A stretch of DNA of 64,000 nt. It comes from Byssochlamys sp. IMV 00236. Its lineage: Eukaryota; Ascomycota; Eurotiomycetes; Eurotiales; Thermoascaceae. Both the position numbers and the translations under genes were made by a program. Position 1 is the stretch's first letter. Each line of letters begins with the position of its first letter. The notes beneath the pieces were generated by a model. The model saw only the letters and a program-made list of their open reading frames with translations, was not told where the DNA came from and made no database searches. Positions 12,601 through 23,301 of the stretch are shown here, piece by piece. The stretch covers positions 124,001 through 188,000 of the forward strand of contig MSJH02000809.1 in the NCBI GenBank assembly GCA_001931875.2. The letters are read 5' to 3'.

Positions 12601-14689
12601 GATCCCGAAGACGCTTGGAACTTTTGATCTCTTCTCTTTGTCAGGTCTGAAATGGGTCAATCTCAGGGTACCTGGTAGCGGGCCCGTTCAAGGTCCAGTT
12701 GACTACGATTTGGCTCGCTGGGACACCAAAGACCGTACTGTTGCAATCATCGTTGGCTATGGCTTTGCTACTGCCCTGGGTCTTCTGTATCTTCGGCTCA
12801 CTGGACTCTTTTCTGGAGTCAACAGAGGCCAGAGGATTGAAGGAGTTATCGCGGACATCCTTCATCAAGCGGGAGGGGTGATGAAGGTCATTCTGATCAT
12901 TGGCATTGAAATGATTGTGTTCCCGTTGTATTGCGGCACACTACTTGATGTCGCCTTAATGCCATTGTTTGAGAATGCCTCCCTGAAGTCCCGCTTGGAA
13001 TTCACATCCGCCTCTCCTGTAACGTCGCTCTTTGTCCATTGGTTCATAGGGACCTGCTACATGTTTCATTTCGCTCTCTTTGTCTCGATGTGTCGCAAAA
13101 TCATGAGGAGCGGTGTTCTCTACTTCATCCGTGACCCTGATGATCCTACTTTCCATCCGGTGCGAGATGTCCTCGAGCGCAATATCTCAACACAGCTTCG
13201 TAAGATTGCGTTCAGTGCCTTGGTCTACGGTGCCCTTGTTATTGTCTGTTTGGGAGGAGTTGTATGGGGTCTTTCCTACTCCTGTGCCGGTGTACTCCCC
13301 ATCCACTGGTCCTCAAATGTCCCGTTCCTCGAATTCCCTGTGGATTTACTTTTCTACAACTTCGTCATGCCATTTGCTATCCGTTCAGTGAAGCCCTCCG
13401 ATGGCTTGCACACGATGTATAATTGGTGGTTCCATCAATGTGCGCGGATGTTGCGGTTGACCAACTTCCTCTTTGGGGGCGAGAGACGACCAGATGAGGA
13501 AGGCCGACATGTGAGACGGAGCTGGCGTGCTGTGCTGCTGGGGAAGAAGGGCGATCCAAAAAACCCGGTTATCGGCGAAGATCAAAAGGCTTTGGTTGAG
13601 GAGAAGGGCGTAGATGCCTACTTCTTGCGCAACGGAAGGTTTGTGCGCGCTCCAGGTTCGGATCAGGTTCGAATCCCAAAGGGCGCGCAGGTATTCTTAG
13701 AAGTGACCGAAGACAACAAACGCAAGGACGGGGCCGCTGATCCGGACGACGGGCTACACGGCCGCACGAGCGACATGTTTACGCAAGTCTACATCCCTCC
13801 CTTCTTTAGACTCCGAGTGGCATTCTTTCTCTTCCTGATCTGGGTGTTTGCCGCCGTTACAGGCGTAAGCATCACCATTGTGCCTTTAGTCACTGGTCGA
13901 AAGCTCATATCGACTTTCTTCCCAAGCCCTGTCCGCGTCAACGATATCTACGCTTTCTCTGTGGGTCTGTACGTGGTCGGTGGTGCTGTATATGGTCTGG
14001 TCTACTGCCGGTCCGGAGTTTCCCTGCTAAAGGAGCGCTTACACCCGTATCTCAACTCCCCCCAACAGGCCACTCGTGCTGTCTATGAGACACTGCTGTA
14101 TGCTACGAAGCTCATATACCTTGCATCCGCATTCGCTCTGCTGCTGCCGTCTCTTTTCGCTCTTGTGACGGAGCTGTATATTCTGGTACCCCTCCACACC
14201 TATCTTGAAGATGACCAGGCGCATGTGATCCATTTTATCCAAGACTGGACCCTCGGCGTCCTCTACGTTCAGATGGCCCTCCGGTTCACTTTGTGGCACT
14301 CCAGCTCGCGCCCAGCCATTGCACTGAACGCGGTCAGCCGTGGCGGTTGGCGGCAACCCCAGGTCGGTTTGGCCACGCGGGCCCTAATCCTTCCCATCTC
14401 TGTTCTTACCTTCCTGGCTGTGACTGTGCCACTTGTGTTGGGCTTCATCGTGAACCGTATCTTCTTTTACTCGGCGGCGAGCGAACTTCAGGCCAAGGTA
14501 TACCGGTACGCGTATCCTACGACCCTCTTGGTCGGGTTGCTAGTATGGTCCTTCTACCTGCTTCGCCGGCAGATCGAAGCCTGGCGCGTCCACATCCGGG
14601 ACGATGTCTACCTGATCGGTGAGCGACTGCACAATTTTGGGGAGAAACGTGCTCGCGACGTCGGTGTACCTCGTCGCATGATCACATGA
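9692..14689 (+). CDS. doa10: ER-associated degradation E3 ubiquitin ligase Doa10/Ssm4 (MARCH6 type)
   Basis: Polytopic RING-CH ligase of the ER and inner nuclear membrane that marks misfolded cytosolic and membrane proteins for ERAD with Ubc6 and Ubc7. A single exon of 1665 residues starts at the tandem ATG at 9692. The in-frame TTG 45 bases upstream is not a likely start. The N-terminal C4HC3 finger is complete: C43, C46, C60, C62, H70, C73, C86, C89 (CRICRGEG, CKCSGSIKFVHQACL, CELCKTPF). Two helices follow (about 110-150), then a long acidic disordered region (about 330-750). A multi-spanning core with many hydrophobic segments runs to about residue 1640, including the conserved central region (VEWVPRNTS onward). 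Length is close to other fungal Doa10 proteins, although its yeast counterpart is shorter. It is followed in the same direction by the GST-like gene. Confidence 0.95.
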   Translation: MMEEDNQPHERGGTEPFPDIMNDPAYATNSDAKFRGLEEPDTCRICRGEGSEEEPLFYPCKCSGSIKFVHQACLMEWLSHSQKKYCELCKTPFRFTKLYDPNMPQELPAPVFLKELVLHGGRTLVTWLRFLLVAFVWLGWLPWSMRAIWRALFWLADGHWPNSETLQRQALQNEGNTLSQLAANSTIRAEQTLISSASGVSTAVQGTSSASPSLLSPVSSMLNFSAGEPFILSLAKRAFIGLFPPAISSSGSSFNSSDVNVTVSSHRQRQPSWLSDVTFLNSLTPSPTFNNILIDTLEGQLITLLVVISFILVFLIREWVVQQQPAVNIAEGEREAAVQLIAENRLNQGARFPPQQEPLLQVEDENNIEQHDHDESDEEPHVPDATETGSSGPNSFQNDNGAHGEASSSFDEGTMRFGNLPLETYTSRPIIQSRNAMDDASSIHRTLEETAATPGNQVWPGLEIFKDLWTRGGGNPDEVLRIIEEENRQDELGWIVSAMTRLQRSNTEHSPFDEGTETLGPNLGRADAFGSSLQDRVHQGGSDTVDADIPGPTNDVPFWSSRQDAVPSSSLLAREADVLAPESNFRFSSRNSSVSSSIMNRDTSGVLGGEIPFEIEDMGEGRSPGAPGELAQQQRETSNDGAANNATNNRETEIPANRVSGDAVSQPTTADTPAHPPRNLSEKITDWLWGDVAPSDQAQEHDRNDVHVEDIAGEGPFVHAANRDNAAQQDLQGQNQWQDQVVDAGLEQNDVDAVEDGDELEGIMELIGMQGPIFGLLQNGVFSAVLISLTVAIGIWLPYLWGKIALVFLTNPIQLFIGVPLALLSIIADVTVDTLIGSFGYLVYWISIVLRGLLGPVGNMVPLVEWVPRNTSVTSASLSLIDGSSQRLKRVVDGFFTFHESDLPMFSVLSHQALRIHEARIVGFFETIFLAGKFIMYDFPLRVMSQGLHQALVSEFPTVDLSSMLANIQQIPKTLGTFDLFSLSGLKWVNLRVPGSGPVQGPVDYDLARWDTKDRTVAIIVGYGFATALGLLYLRLTGLFSGVNRGQRIEGVIADILHQAGGVMKVILIIGIEMIVFPLYCGTLLDVALMPLFENASLKSRLEFTSASPVTSLFVHWFIGTCYMFHFALFVSMCRKIMRSGVLYFIRDPDDPTFHPVRDVLERNISTQLRKIAFSALVYGALVIVCLGGVVWGLSYSCAGVLPIHWSSNVPFLEFPVDLLFYNFVMPFAIRSVKPSDGLHTMYNWWFHQCARMLRLTNFLFGGERRPDEEGRHVRRSWRAVLLGKKGDPKNPVIGEDQKALVEEKGVDAYFLRNGRFVRAPGSDQVRIPKGAQVFLEVTEDNKRKDGAADPDDGLHGRTSDMFTQVYIPPFFRLRVAFFLFLIWVFAAVTGVSITIVPLVTGRKLISTFFPSPVRVNDIYAFSVGLYVVGGAVYGLVYCRSGVSLLKERLHPYLNSPQQATRAVYETLLYATKLIYLASAFALLLPSLFALVTELYILVPLHTYLEDDQAHVIHFIQDWTLGVLYVQMALRFTLWHSSSRPAIALNAVSRGGWRQPQVGLATRALILPISVLTFLAVTVPLVLGFIVNRIFFYSAASELQAKVYRYAYPTTLLVGLLVWSFYLLRRQIEAWRVHIRDDVYLIGERLHNFGEKRARDVGVPRRMIT

Positions 14690-15265
14690 TACACAGTATA
14701 CTGTGTCAGCTGGCTTGCTCTCTTGTATTCATTTGTAGATTAGAATGATTCATGAAACTTTATTATTTGATTTGCTGTCTTGATTCCTTTTACTAGCATA
14801 ATACATAAGAGACTGCCACAAACCAAACACTTACCCGGGATCTCGGTGTCGATAGGCCAAGAAGACTGCAATAATAACTACACTTAGGCGTGGGAACGCC
14901 AACACGGTGTTATTATCCAGCGGTTCCTGGAGATACACTCTGTCCTGACACATCAGAGAGTCGATAAAAATTGTAGTCCACCTTCGTCAGCTCCAGAGCC
15001 AGCTGAGAGCGGCAGAAGTTTTGTCATCTCTCCAACTGCGGGGTCTCTGCAGCGGCAGACTTGGAGCAATTGGACGAACTGAACGACAATCACCCTGGCC
15101 GACTGAACATGACTGGACTCTCAAACAATTTCGAGTAGGAACCTTGCTCGCCGGAATCCCTCAGCTCAGTACCATATTGTCGAGATTCTACCCCGTATAC
15201 GCTGCTGACTTGGTTATCCTATTTGCACCTCATACTACTCTTAACAATCCTCAACCAGCGACTAA
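14690..15265. other. Intergenic region between doa10 and the GST-like gene
   Basis: 576 bases hold the doa10 3' end and the promoter and 5' UTR of the GST-like gene. A frame open from 15021 overlaps the next start and lacks family content. Nothing else is seen. Confidence 0.4.
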
Positions 15266-16210
15266 ATGGCTGAATTGGGAAATGCAGAGTACACGCTCTA
15301 TTCCTCCCCTTTCTCCCTCTACTCTATGATGTCCCGCCACACCATCCAGCTTGGCCCTACGACGCATGACGCCAGGCCGCCCAAAAAGATCACACTTAGC
15401 TTCGTCAACCACCGCAAGAACGAGAATCTGAAGGAGGACTACCTCGTCAGGGTGAACCCCAAAGGCCAGGTCCCTGCCATGACCGGCAACATTCTTGAGC
15501 AGCCACTTACCGACAGTATCTCCATCTCGCTCTATCTGGCTGTGAAGCACTACCCGGCCATGCTGCCGGCAGAACATGCCGTCGTCATCAGAGGCCTCCT
15601 CGAGAGGATCCATGCCATCTATGGCCTGTCGTTCAGCAACAAGAACCCGACACCGGAGATGATGCAGTATAACCCTTCACCCGTGGAGGATCTTCTTAAG
15701 AGAACTGATCTCAGCCCGGGATACCGCAAGGCTCTCGAGGCCAAGCTCGAATTGTATATTACCCCTCGTGTTTCATTAGACTCGTGGGAGTCGCTCTATT
15801 ATCTATTCTTGTCATCTGTCCTCTGCTGCGACCACTGACTTTCTTGATTATTTAGCCACAACAAGACCAACGCTGTAGCCTTCCAGCCAGCCGTCGTGGC
15901 CAAAGCCCGCGCAGACCTGCAGGCCATTTTTGCGGAGATCATAGAGCACCGTAAGCAAAGCGGTGCTTCCGAAGAAGACTGGACCTTTGGGACCCGGGTA
16001 GGTCCCACTGTGCTCGACAGCCATCTCCTTCCGCTTGTGCTGCGCTGCATCGAGGCCGGCAATGGCGAGTTCGTTCCCCAGGAGCTGCAGCGCTGGGCCG
16101 AGATCAAGGCAAACAGTCCCGGGTGGCAGAAGGTCATGCACGGCAGGCCAACAAGGTATGACCCTTCGATGGGCCCTGTTGAGGATATGAAGGAGATGAT
16201 GTCCCTGTGA
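15266..16210 (+). CDS. Glutathione S-transferase-like protein
   Basis: Probable cytosolic GST-fold protein; substrate unknown. Exons 15266-15753 and 15856-16210 are separated by a 102-base intron (GTATAT donor, TATTTAG acceptor) and give 280 residues. The N-terminus carries the thioredoxin-fold GST signature (LYSSPFSLYSMM near residue 10). NPKGQVPAM is the cis-proline region, and the TDSISISLYLAV stretch follows the usual SxxI glutathione-site position. The C-terminal half is helical, as expected for GST domain 2 (residues about 100-275). Reading straight through the intron would give a truncated 190-residue protein, so the splice is needed to keep the second domain. The family is broad in Aspergillus and the enzyme class cannot be set from sequence alone. 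It might serve detoxification or a biosynthetic step, but no cluster context supports that. Confidence 0.8.
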
Positions 16211-16886
16211 GACTCATTGTGAGATGGCTCATCATTTTCTTGAGAGTAAATGGGGTAAACCTTTGAGTAGGTATCTATCATAGTTAAGATTTAATATTAT
16301 ATCAACCTTCCCACAACTATAGAGTAGCATGGAGTAAGGAGCCTTCTCATAGTTCAGCATTCCCAATTGTGACTCCGTAAACATAGTCCACATGCTTTAT
16401 AGTGCCCATTCTATAAGCAATCATCATCACCATCTCTTATCTCCGTGGGCCGCTGTCACGTGGTTAACACTCCAGAAGAATGATAATTGCATTGCACGTG
16501 GATACGAAAACAAAGCGACTGCCAGTCCAGTTAACTGACCCATCCTTCTTGGTTCTCCTTCCAGCACAGAAGGCATCTATCTGGACTCTTTTTCTTGCTC
16601 TTCTTCTTCTGCACCATCCACACTGCACGCGAATAAACGTGGCTGCCTGCAGCGACGATCACGGAGAGATCCCAGCGTTCAGCGACCGCAGTTCGCCACT
16701 CCCGATTGGTTAGGCAACAGAATTCCCGCCCTCATCGTCTGTCATCGCTTATATGCCTGCGCTGAGCCATCTCGCTTCCTCTGCATGCTGCATTCTACCC
16801 CCGTTTGGGGATCTCGATATTGCATGAATACATGAGAGATCGCTTGATCGCGTGCTAAAGCTGAGTCTTTGCGAGGAGCATCGAAA
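16211..16886. promoter_or_regulatory. Promoter region of the HeLo-like/pseudokinase/protease gene, two CACGTG boxes
   Basis: 676 bases separate the GST-like stop from the next ATG. Two CACGTG palindromes sit at 16457-16462 and 16495-16500, 38 bases apart and about 390-430 bases before the ATG. Such hexamers bind bHLH factors (SREBP or Cbf1 type) in fungi. Paired spacing makes chance less likely, but function is inferred only. Confidence 0.4.
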
Positions 16887-19800
16887 ATGTCTGTCCTCCG
16901 ACATGGAGGTTCATACCTCCAGAGACGTCTCACCAAGATGTACTCTGATACTAAGACATCCTGCGAGAGCGTCACGACGGCCTCGAAGCCAAATGACGAC
17001 CCGGAACTAGTGGCGCTCCATCGCAATTACCGGATCCAGAAAGATAGACTGCTTGCGTGGGGTCTGGATTGGAGTGACGCCAGCGCCGCGCAACCGAACG
17101 ATATCGATGAGTCGCTCACAGAGGCTGGCTTCAGCGACGTCGTCGCCAGCGTCATGTCCTCCATCCAGGAGCTGCTCAATGAAGCAGAGCGTCTGCAACA
17201 TGTAGGTGGGACGGATCTTCCACCGAAGGGCAGTCAGGGCGATTTGCCTGCGAAAGATAATCTGAGCAATCTTCCCGCCAAGACACGTTGGACTGATGAA
17301 GATATCAATCGATCCAACGCACTGTTGAAAGATCTGACTGCATGCATTGACACCCTGTACGATCTGTCACAGTCTCGCCGGAACATGAGCATGAGCATGT
17401 CCTCGACCGGGCAGACTAGCGCCAAGCCCAAGTTGCGACCGACTCCTACTCCACGGGGTTCGAAGTCATCAGAGGACCATTCCTACTCTTTCTCTGGGGA
17501 TGGGAAATTGCAGAAGGAATTCCAGGGGAGCATCGCGGAGCCTCTGGAGACAGTCAGCAGTCCTAAGCAGCAGCAGGAAGTCTTTGAGCACTCGCCATTT
17601 ACCAATTTCAAAGTTGCCCCAACGGCTTTTGCAGAGAAACCTGGCAGAGAGAGCGCCTTTGATCGTTCATTCAGTTCGACGAAACATCTGTTCATTGACC
17701 GGTCTGCGCTGCAGCTCTCTGGGGCCTCACATGCCAAGAGTCCGCCGCCATATGAGGTGATCGCTGCGTCTGCGAATTCCAGGGTTATAGGGCGTATGAA
17801 GACAGAGGCATCGCCGTTCCTATCCAGTCTGACCTCTGAATCGACAGTTCCTATTTTGGCGGAATTTACTCCGATGATGCTGGAGACTCAAAATGCGATC
17901 ACAGTGCCTGCAAGCCAGCGGCTCGAAGAACTGCATAGATCACTGGATCAACTGGTTGAGAACGCAAGAGTGTCGCATCTTGGACTCCTGAGATTTCTAG
18001 GATATTATATTGACATGCCAAACTCGCGATATGCGTTCATATATCAGATGCCGATGGACTATTTCCCGTTCTTGCGCAACCCAAGTGATCTGATGAAAGA
18101 GCTTAAGCCAAAACCGCTGGTTTCTTTGTTTCATTCAGGTGACGACCATCAGGATATTCCGGTGCCGAATCTGGAAAACCGCTTCCGCCTCGGGTATAAT
18201 CTGATTCTGTCAATGCTTCATCTGCGCAGCCAGAACATCGTACATGGGAATATCAATAGCAGCAACATCCTTGTCTTTCCCGGTCTGAACGAATCTGAGC
18301 AGAACGAGATCGGGAACTTGACAGAGGATCTCCGACATCCTTACCTCACTTCTTTTGCACAATTCTCCGGTGATGGTCTGGCGCCAGAGCCGCTTTCCTC
18401 AGGGATGTACCGTCATCCAGATGACAAAAGACTTATCGACGACAATGCGGCCTGGGCTTACGACCTTTACTCTTTAGGACTGGTCTTGCTGGAGATCGGA
18501 CTCTGGACCCCCATCAGCAGACTGTGGAAGATGAAGTACAATAACGCCATGTTCAAGCAAAGGATTGAAAACGTTTATATCAAGAAGCTGGGAGCGAAAT
18601 GTGGAACGGCATATCTCCACATGGTTCAGCTGTGTCTTGATGCTCCAAACTTCCATCTCTCGCCTGAGCCTATGGGTGACCTGAATCTCCGCGTACCTGA
18701 GATCTGTCACTACCCAGCGCAAGCCTTGTCAGAATCCGATGGCGCGTTTGCATTCTCTCTCGACTTCCTCTACACTATCAGCAAAATCATCTGGCGCTGT
18801 TGTCTCGTAGACATCTTCGATGCGCCTCCTGCGGGTGACCTGGACGAGAAGCTCCCCATTGCCTTACCCCCTAGCTTGACGAGAGAGGCTACAACCGTCC
18901 GGTCAACGGATCAGATGGAACCGTTTCAGACCCATCCACCCGTCGAACAAAACAGCAGAATGCCCTTGGGCGATGTGAAAATATCCAAGATCGACGACGG
19001 TGACAAGAAGTCGAAGAAAAGAAGCCTCAAAAAGCTAACAAATATCGAAATACCCCAGCAACATTTGGATGAATGGAACTTCAACATTATGCCTCGACTG
19101 AGCAAGCTCCTGCAGAAAGTGTTGAAGGACTCGTCAGAATCGTGCAGCGCTAACCTCATGGTAACCGGCGACGGAGTTGAGAGTGCAAAGACCACAATAT
19201 GCGTGACATGCTCCAATGTCAAGAAGGTCAGGGCGGCTCTCAAGAAATATTTCGTGATTGACAAGGACGGTTGGGACCTGATTGTACTCCGCGGTGATAT
19301 AAAACGATCCAAGGTGCCTCATCGAAGACGCCGCAAGGCTGGGGCTGTAGATGACGTGCATGAGAATCATCCAATGGACCTTAACCCTTACTACCAGCAG
19401 AAACCAGTATGTGGTGCCTCTATTGGCGCTTTTCGGAACGAGGAGCATCTGCCACCGGTTTCATACGGTGGAGCGATTCTGGTGGATGGCATGCCATTTG
19501 GGATGACTGTGCACCACATGCTCGATGCGCCCAGTGATGACGAAGAATACCAGGATGAGGATGCCGACTGCCCACCGCGTTCTGCTGCGAACGGTCAGAG
19601 AGGCATAGAACCTTCGAGCGCGGATTTCGCATTTACGTGGTGTGAGGAGGACTTGCCAGAAACCAATTACGAATTTGAGATCACCGATGATGAGGATGAT
19701 GATCGTCTCTCCCACGGTATGGATGAGACTTTCGATGACCACTGGCTCTCCGATGACTATTCTTCCGATGAAGAAGGATTTGATGGTTATGACAGCGGTG

Positions 19801-20795
19801 ACGATGATGACACTGCTTCAATCGGAGATACAGCCGGCGTTGAGCCTGGCGAGGAGCCACAGTTGATTGTTACTCAACCTGCAATTGATGACATCCACGA
19901 GGATTTCTTTCCCTGTCCTGAGGACCGGGATGATGAACACCTAGCGTCGCATTCGCTCGGATACGTCCATGCCTCATCAGGAGTGAAGCGCTGGACTCGA
20001 AAGGGAATGAAACATGAAATCGACTGGGCCCTTATCAAGATGCACGACAACCGCATGGATACCCGTAATGTCGTTTCGGGTCGTCCTACTGGAGCGGCTC
20101 CTCAGGGATTGCCACAGAGGCATGGCCCGGGACAGGACGTCCATCTGAATAGGGTGGCACGGTTGGAGGAGCTCGGTGGTTTGAAGGTCCATTGCTGTGG
20201 CCGGACCAGTGGTCTGCAGAGTGGACAGATCTCGAAGGCAATGACATTGGTCAAGATGCATGGACGGCATTCCTTCTCTACTAGCTTCTGCGTCGACGGG
20301 AACTTTGGAGGTAAGTCCTTGTGAACGCCGTCAGGATGCGCAGCACGCTAACGCAGATTTGAATATTTAGTTCCTGGTGACTCTGGCGCTTGGGTGTTCG
20401 ACAAGGCGACTGGCCGAGTTTGTGGACATGTACTCGCCTGGTCTGAGAAGAATCGTGTGGCTTACATTGCGCCCATGGAGGTGCTCCTGGAGGATATCGC
20501 TCGTACCCTTGGCGCGACCAAGGTTACTCTTCCTGGTGGTCCAGAAGAGCCCGTTGCGCCTGCTGTCCCGCAACCAGCTGCCATTGAGTCGTACTCCAGA
20601 CGCCGCCAGCCACACGTGCAACTTATGGCTGATCGGCTTCCTGCCGAACTGGGAAGACTGAGCCTCGGTGGTTTTGATGAGCCTGCTCTCAGCCGAGTAG
20701 GTACGGGACGTGGTCTCAGGGATGTCTCGTCCACGTATCGTACCGTCCAGCCCCTCGTGACGCAGACGCGCGGTCTAGGAAGACAACTTGCTTGA
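16887..20795 (+). CDS. HeLo-like / pseudokinase / trypsin-like protease fusion protein
   Basis: Exons 16887-20310 and 20371-20795 (60-base intron, GTAAGT...TATTTAG) give 1282 residues. Residues about 20-100 (LHRNYRIQKDRLLAWGLDW) resemble the helical HeLo/prion-inhibition module of fungal cell-death proteins. Residues about 330-590 have a protein-kinase-like C-lobe, but the catalytic loop reads HGNINSSNIL at 453 instead of HRDxKxxN and no DFG is seen, so it is a pseudokinase. At about 710-830 a basic linker leads into a conserved region (TICVTCSNVKKVRAALKKYF). Residues about 850-1230 fit a chymotrypsin-fold protease: His in TVHHML (876 or 877), Asp in IDWALIKM (1046) and Ser in PGDSGAWVF (1146). 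A strongly acidic insert (about 890-1010) separates His and Asp. The intron falls just before the serine motif, so the last exon completes the active site. The ATG at 16887 was chosen because the upstream in-frame codon is only TTG. The protein is probably cytosolic, with no signal peptide or membrane segment. Role inferred: regulated proteolysis in stress, self-recognition or cell death. Confidence 0.75.
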
Positions 20796-21929
20796 TTTCT
20801 AAATTACAGCCTCCATTATTTCCTTGTTTAAGGAGCTTGGTCCTGATGGGTGGATCCCAATCTAACTGGTCATGTGGTCTATCGTGGCCATATCCCAGGC
20901 TGCTTTGAAGACGAACATCTACCACTTCCCTTGGCACTGTTACAAAACACTACCATGTAGTTTGCTTTACTTCTCTTTTTATTACACTGCCTCACGATGA
21001 TGTCTTCTGATGAACCTGCATTTTTATGATTCAGCCACGCAGATACCCCTGTTTGATGTATTTATCCTTCCAAGGCATCATCTTTTGAAAAAGTATCTTT
21101 GCTTTCTATCAATACTTGCATCTCCTACATGGAAAGAAATCGGGCGTAGTGATCTCTGTCATCAGGTAAGGAAATGTCGAATCCTAAACAGCACGGAAGC
21201 AGGGTTTGAATTGCTTGCTTGAATCTAGGTCTAGGGGGGGGGGNNNNNNNNNNNNNNNNNNNNGTTTGACCCCTTATTTATCTCTAGCATACAGAGAATC
21301 TAGTAGGTTCAATCCAATTCCATACGGGAACGTTGTGTAACAGATGATTGCAGATCACCTGGCGTTTGCTTTGCACGCCGACAGGAAATAGTAGAATCAT
21401 AATGCTCCTACAGTTTAGTTTGGAATACTTGCGCGAATATACTCAGTTAATCAGTGGGCTTACTACAGCAAAGATCAACTATAATACATAACAGAATAGA
21501 CTGATATGCTAATTCAATAACTCATTTCCAACTTAATAATAATATTGTAACCACAGTTTTTCTCTTGAACTAACGGTAACTAGCGTCAAAGTAAGTCACT
21601 AATAATAATTTTTACATTTGCACTAAACCCATCTTGGGCAAAACTTACGCCCGTATCGTGCGGTATTAATATTTCACGGGTTTTGGCTTCGGAAAGAAGA
21701 AACATGACAATAATAAATAATAATATCCTAGTGGCGTGTTCTTATCCTTTGCGTTTCCTTTTTCCAGGAATTAAATTGTGGAAATCTGTCAATAATTATT
21801 ATTATTTAACTCACAATCCCCTCCTCCTCCTCACTGATTCTTTCCAGCAACCAAATCAATCAAGTCTCCTTTTCAACTTAGCTCTCACTCTCCGTCTTTC
21901 AGAAGCCTACTCAAGTTACATACATCAAC
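20796..21929. other. Intergenic region with assembly gap
   Basis: About 1.1 kb is mostly AT-rich. It contains a G homopolymer of about nine bases directly before 20 N at 21244-21263, so the true length is unknown. Small frames near 21010-21222 have no family features. The stretch from about 21450 to 21800 is rich in TAATAA-type repeats and probably forms the promoter of the kelch gene. Confidence 0.5.
21244..21263. other. Assembly gap (20 N)
   Basis: Twenty undetermined bases follow a poly-G run, which often stops sequencing reads. The gap size may be a placeholder. It lies between genes, so no frame is broken by it, but sequence could be missing here. Confidence 0.99.
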
Positions 21930-23115
21930 ATGGCGGTGCTTGGAGTATGGACAAAGCTTATTTCCGACACATCTATCCGGAGATCATCACAGACCCTCGC
22001 GGTCCTTGCAGGCAATGCGTACATTTACGGCGGAGAACTCCGGCCTCGCGAGCCAGTGGACTCGATGGTGTATCGTGTAGCTCTTGATCGTGGTATGTAT
22101 GGCATTCATTGATTCATTCATGCATTGGTTACATATCCTATTATCCTTGGTTATCATCAACTATAGCGAAGAGGGAAGGGAAAAAAAAAGAAAAAGAAAT
22201 AATCCAAACGGGGTTAATATTTACAACTAACTGGATAAATACTTAGATATCAACACCACCAAAGAATCCTCTAGACTCTCCACGATATCAACCACAACCA
22301 ACAACAACATCCCCTCACCTCGGGTGGGATCCGCATCAACCGCGCTGAACGGCAAGGTGTATATCTTCTCAGGCCGTGGCGGCACCGCCATGGCGCCCAT
22401 CGAAGAAAAAGGCTCATTCTGGGTGTTCAATCCAGAAAACAGCACCTGGGCTCAAGTGGCGCCTAGTAGTGATCAACTCCCCTATCCCGTCGGACGGAGC
22501 TACCACGCTCTCGCGAGTGATGGGAAAGAGACGATTTTCCTCCATGCCGGATGTCCCGAGAAGGGGAGACTGAGTGATGTATGGGCGTTTAATATCTTCA
22601 CGAGGCAGTGGAGGGAGTTAGCGCCGGCGCCGAAGCCGGAGAGGGGTGGGACGTCGATTACGTATGCGGACGGAAAGGTATTTCGTATGAATGGATTCGA
22701 TGGTAATACGGAGCAAGGAGGCGCGGTGGATGTGTTGGATCTGGAGAAGAATGTCTGGGAGACGATTACTTATCAGCCGGATGGGGTGGAGGGGCCAGGA
22801 CCGCGGAGTGTGAGTTGTTTGTTGGCGGTTAAGGTTGATGGGAAGTCGAAGCTGGTTACTCTGTTTGGGGAGAGGGATCCGAGTAGTTTGGGTCATCAGG
22901 GGGCGGGGAAAATGCTGGCGGATGCGTGGATGTTTGATATTGAGTCGAGGACGTGGATGGAAATCAAGAGTAAGGGCAGCGATGCGCCTGAGGCGCGCGG
23001 CTGGTTTGATGCGGATGTGGTTATTGAAGACCCGGCACGGCCCAGTATCGTTGTCCATGGGGGTCTTGCAGAGTCGAATGAACGTCTAGGCGATGTCTGG
23101 CGGCTGGATCTGTGA
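21930..23115 (+). CDS. Kelch-repeat beta-propeller protein
   Basis: Exons 21930-22092 and 22247-23115 (154-base intron) give 343 residues. About six kelch blades are visible through their Gly-Gly strands and following aromatic residues: VYIFSGRGG, VYIYGGEL, TIFLHAGC, VFRMNGFDG, LVTLFGERD and IVVHGGLAES, each with a W-type strand (FWVFNPENSTW, VWAFNIFTRQW, VWRLDL). Short kelch proteins of this size in fungi are often compared with plant nitrile-specifier proteins, but no activity can be assigned. It has no signal peptide and is probably cytosolic. The second exon is unusually G-rich on the sense strand (about 22600-22990), unlike its neighbours. It is convergent with the Zn2Cys6 regulator, with 186 bases between stops. 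Confidence 0.85.
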
Positions 23116-23301
23116 TATGAATTCTGTTGGACCGGTTCTGGAGGTCTCGTCCAGGGAATTGGTGGCTTCTTAAACACATATGGTGCCAGGATTGATATTG
23201 ACATAACATTAACTCATGAATATTTTACATCGCTAGATATATACAACAGAAGTCTCTTAGAATATCTGGAACATAACGACAGTGTCAAGAAAGAGCAATC
23301 G

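Noticed and set aside
15754..15838. Truncated GST-like protein ending at 15838
   Set aside because: Reading through a valid 102-base intron; splicing restores the second GST domain in frame.
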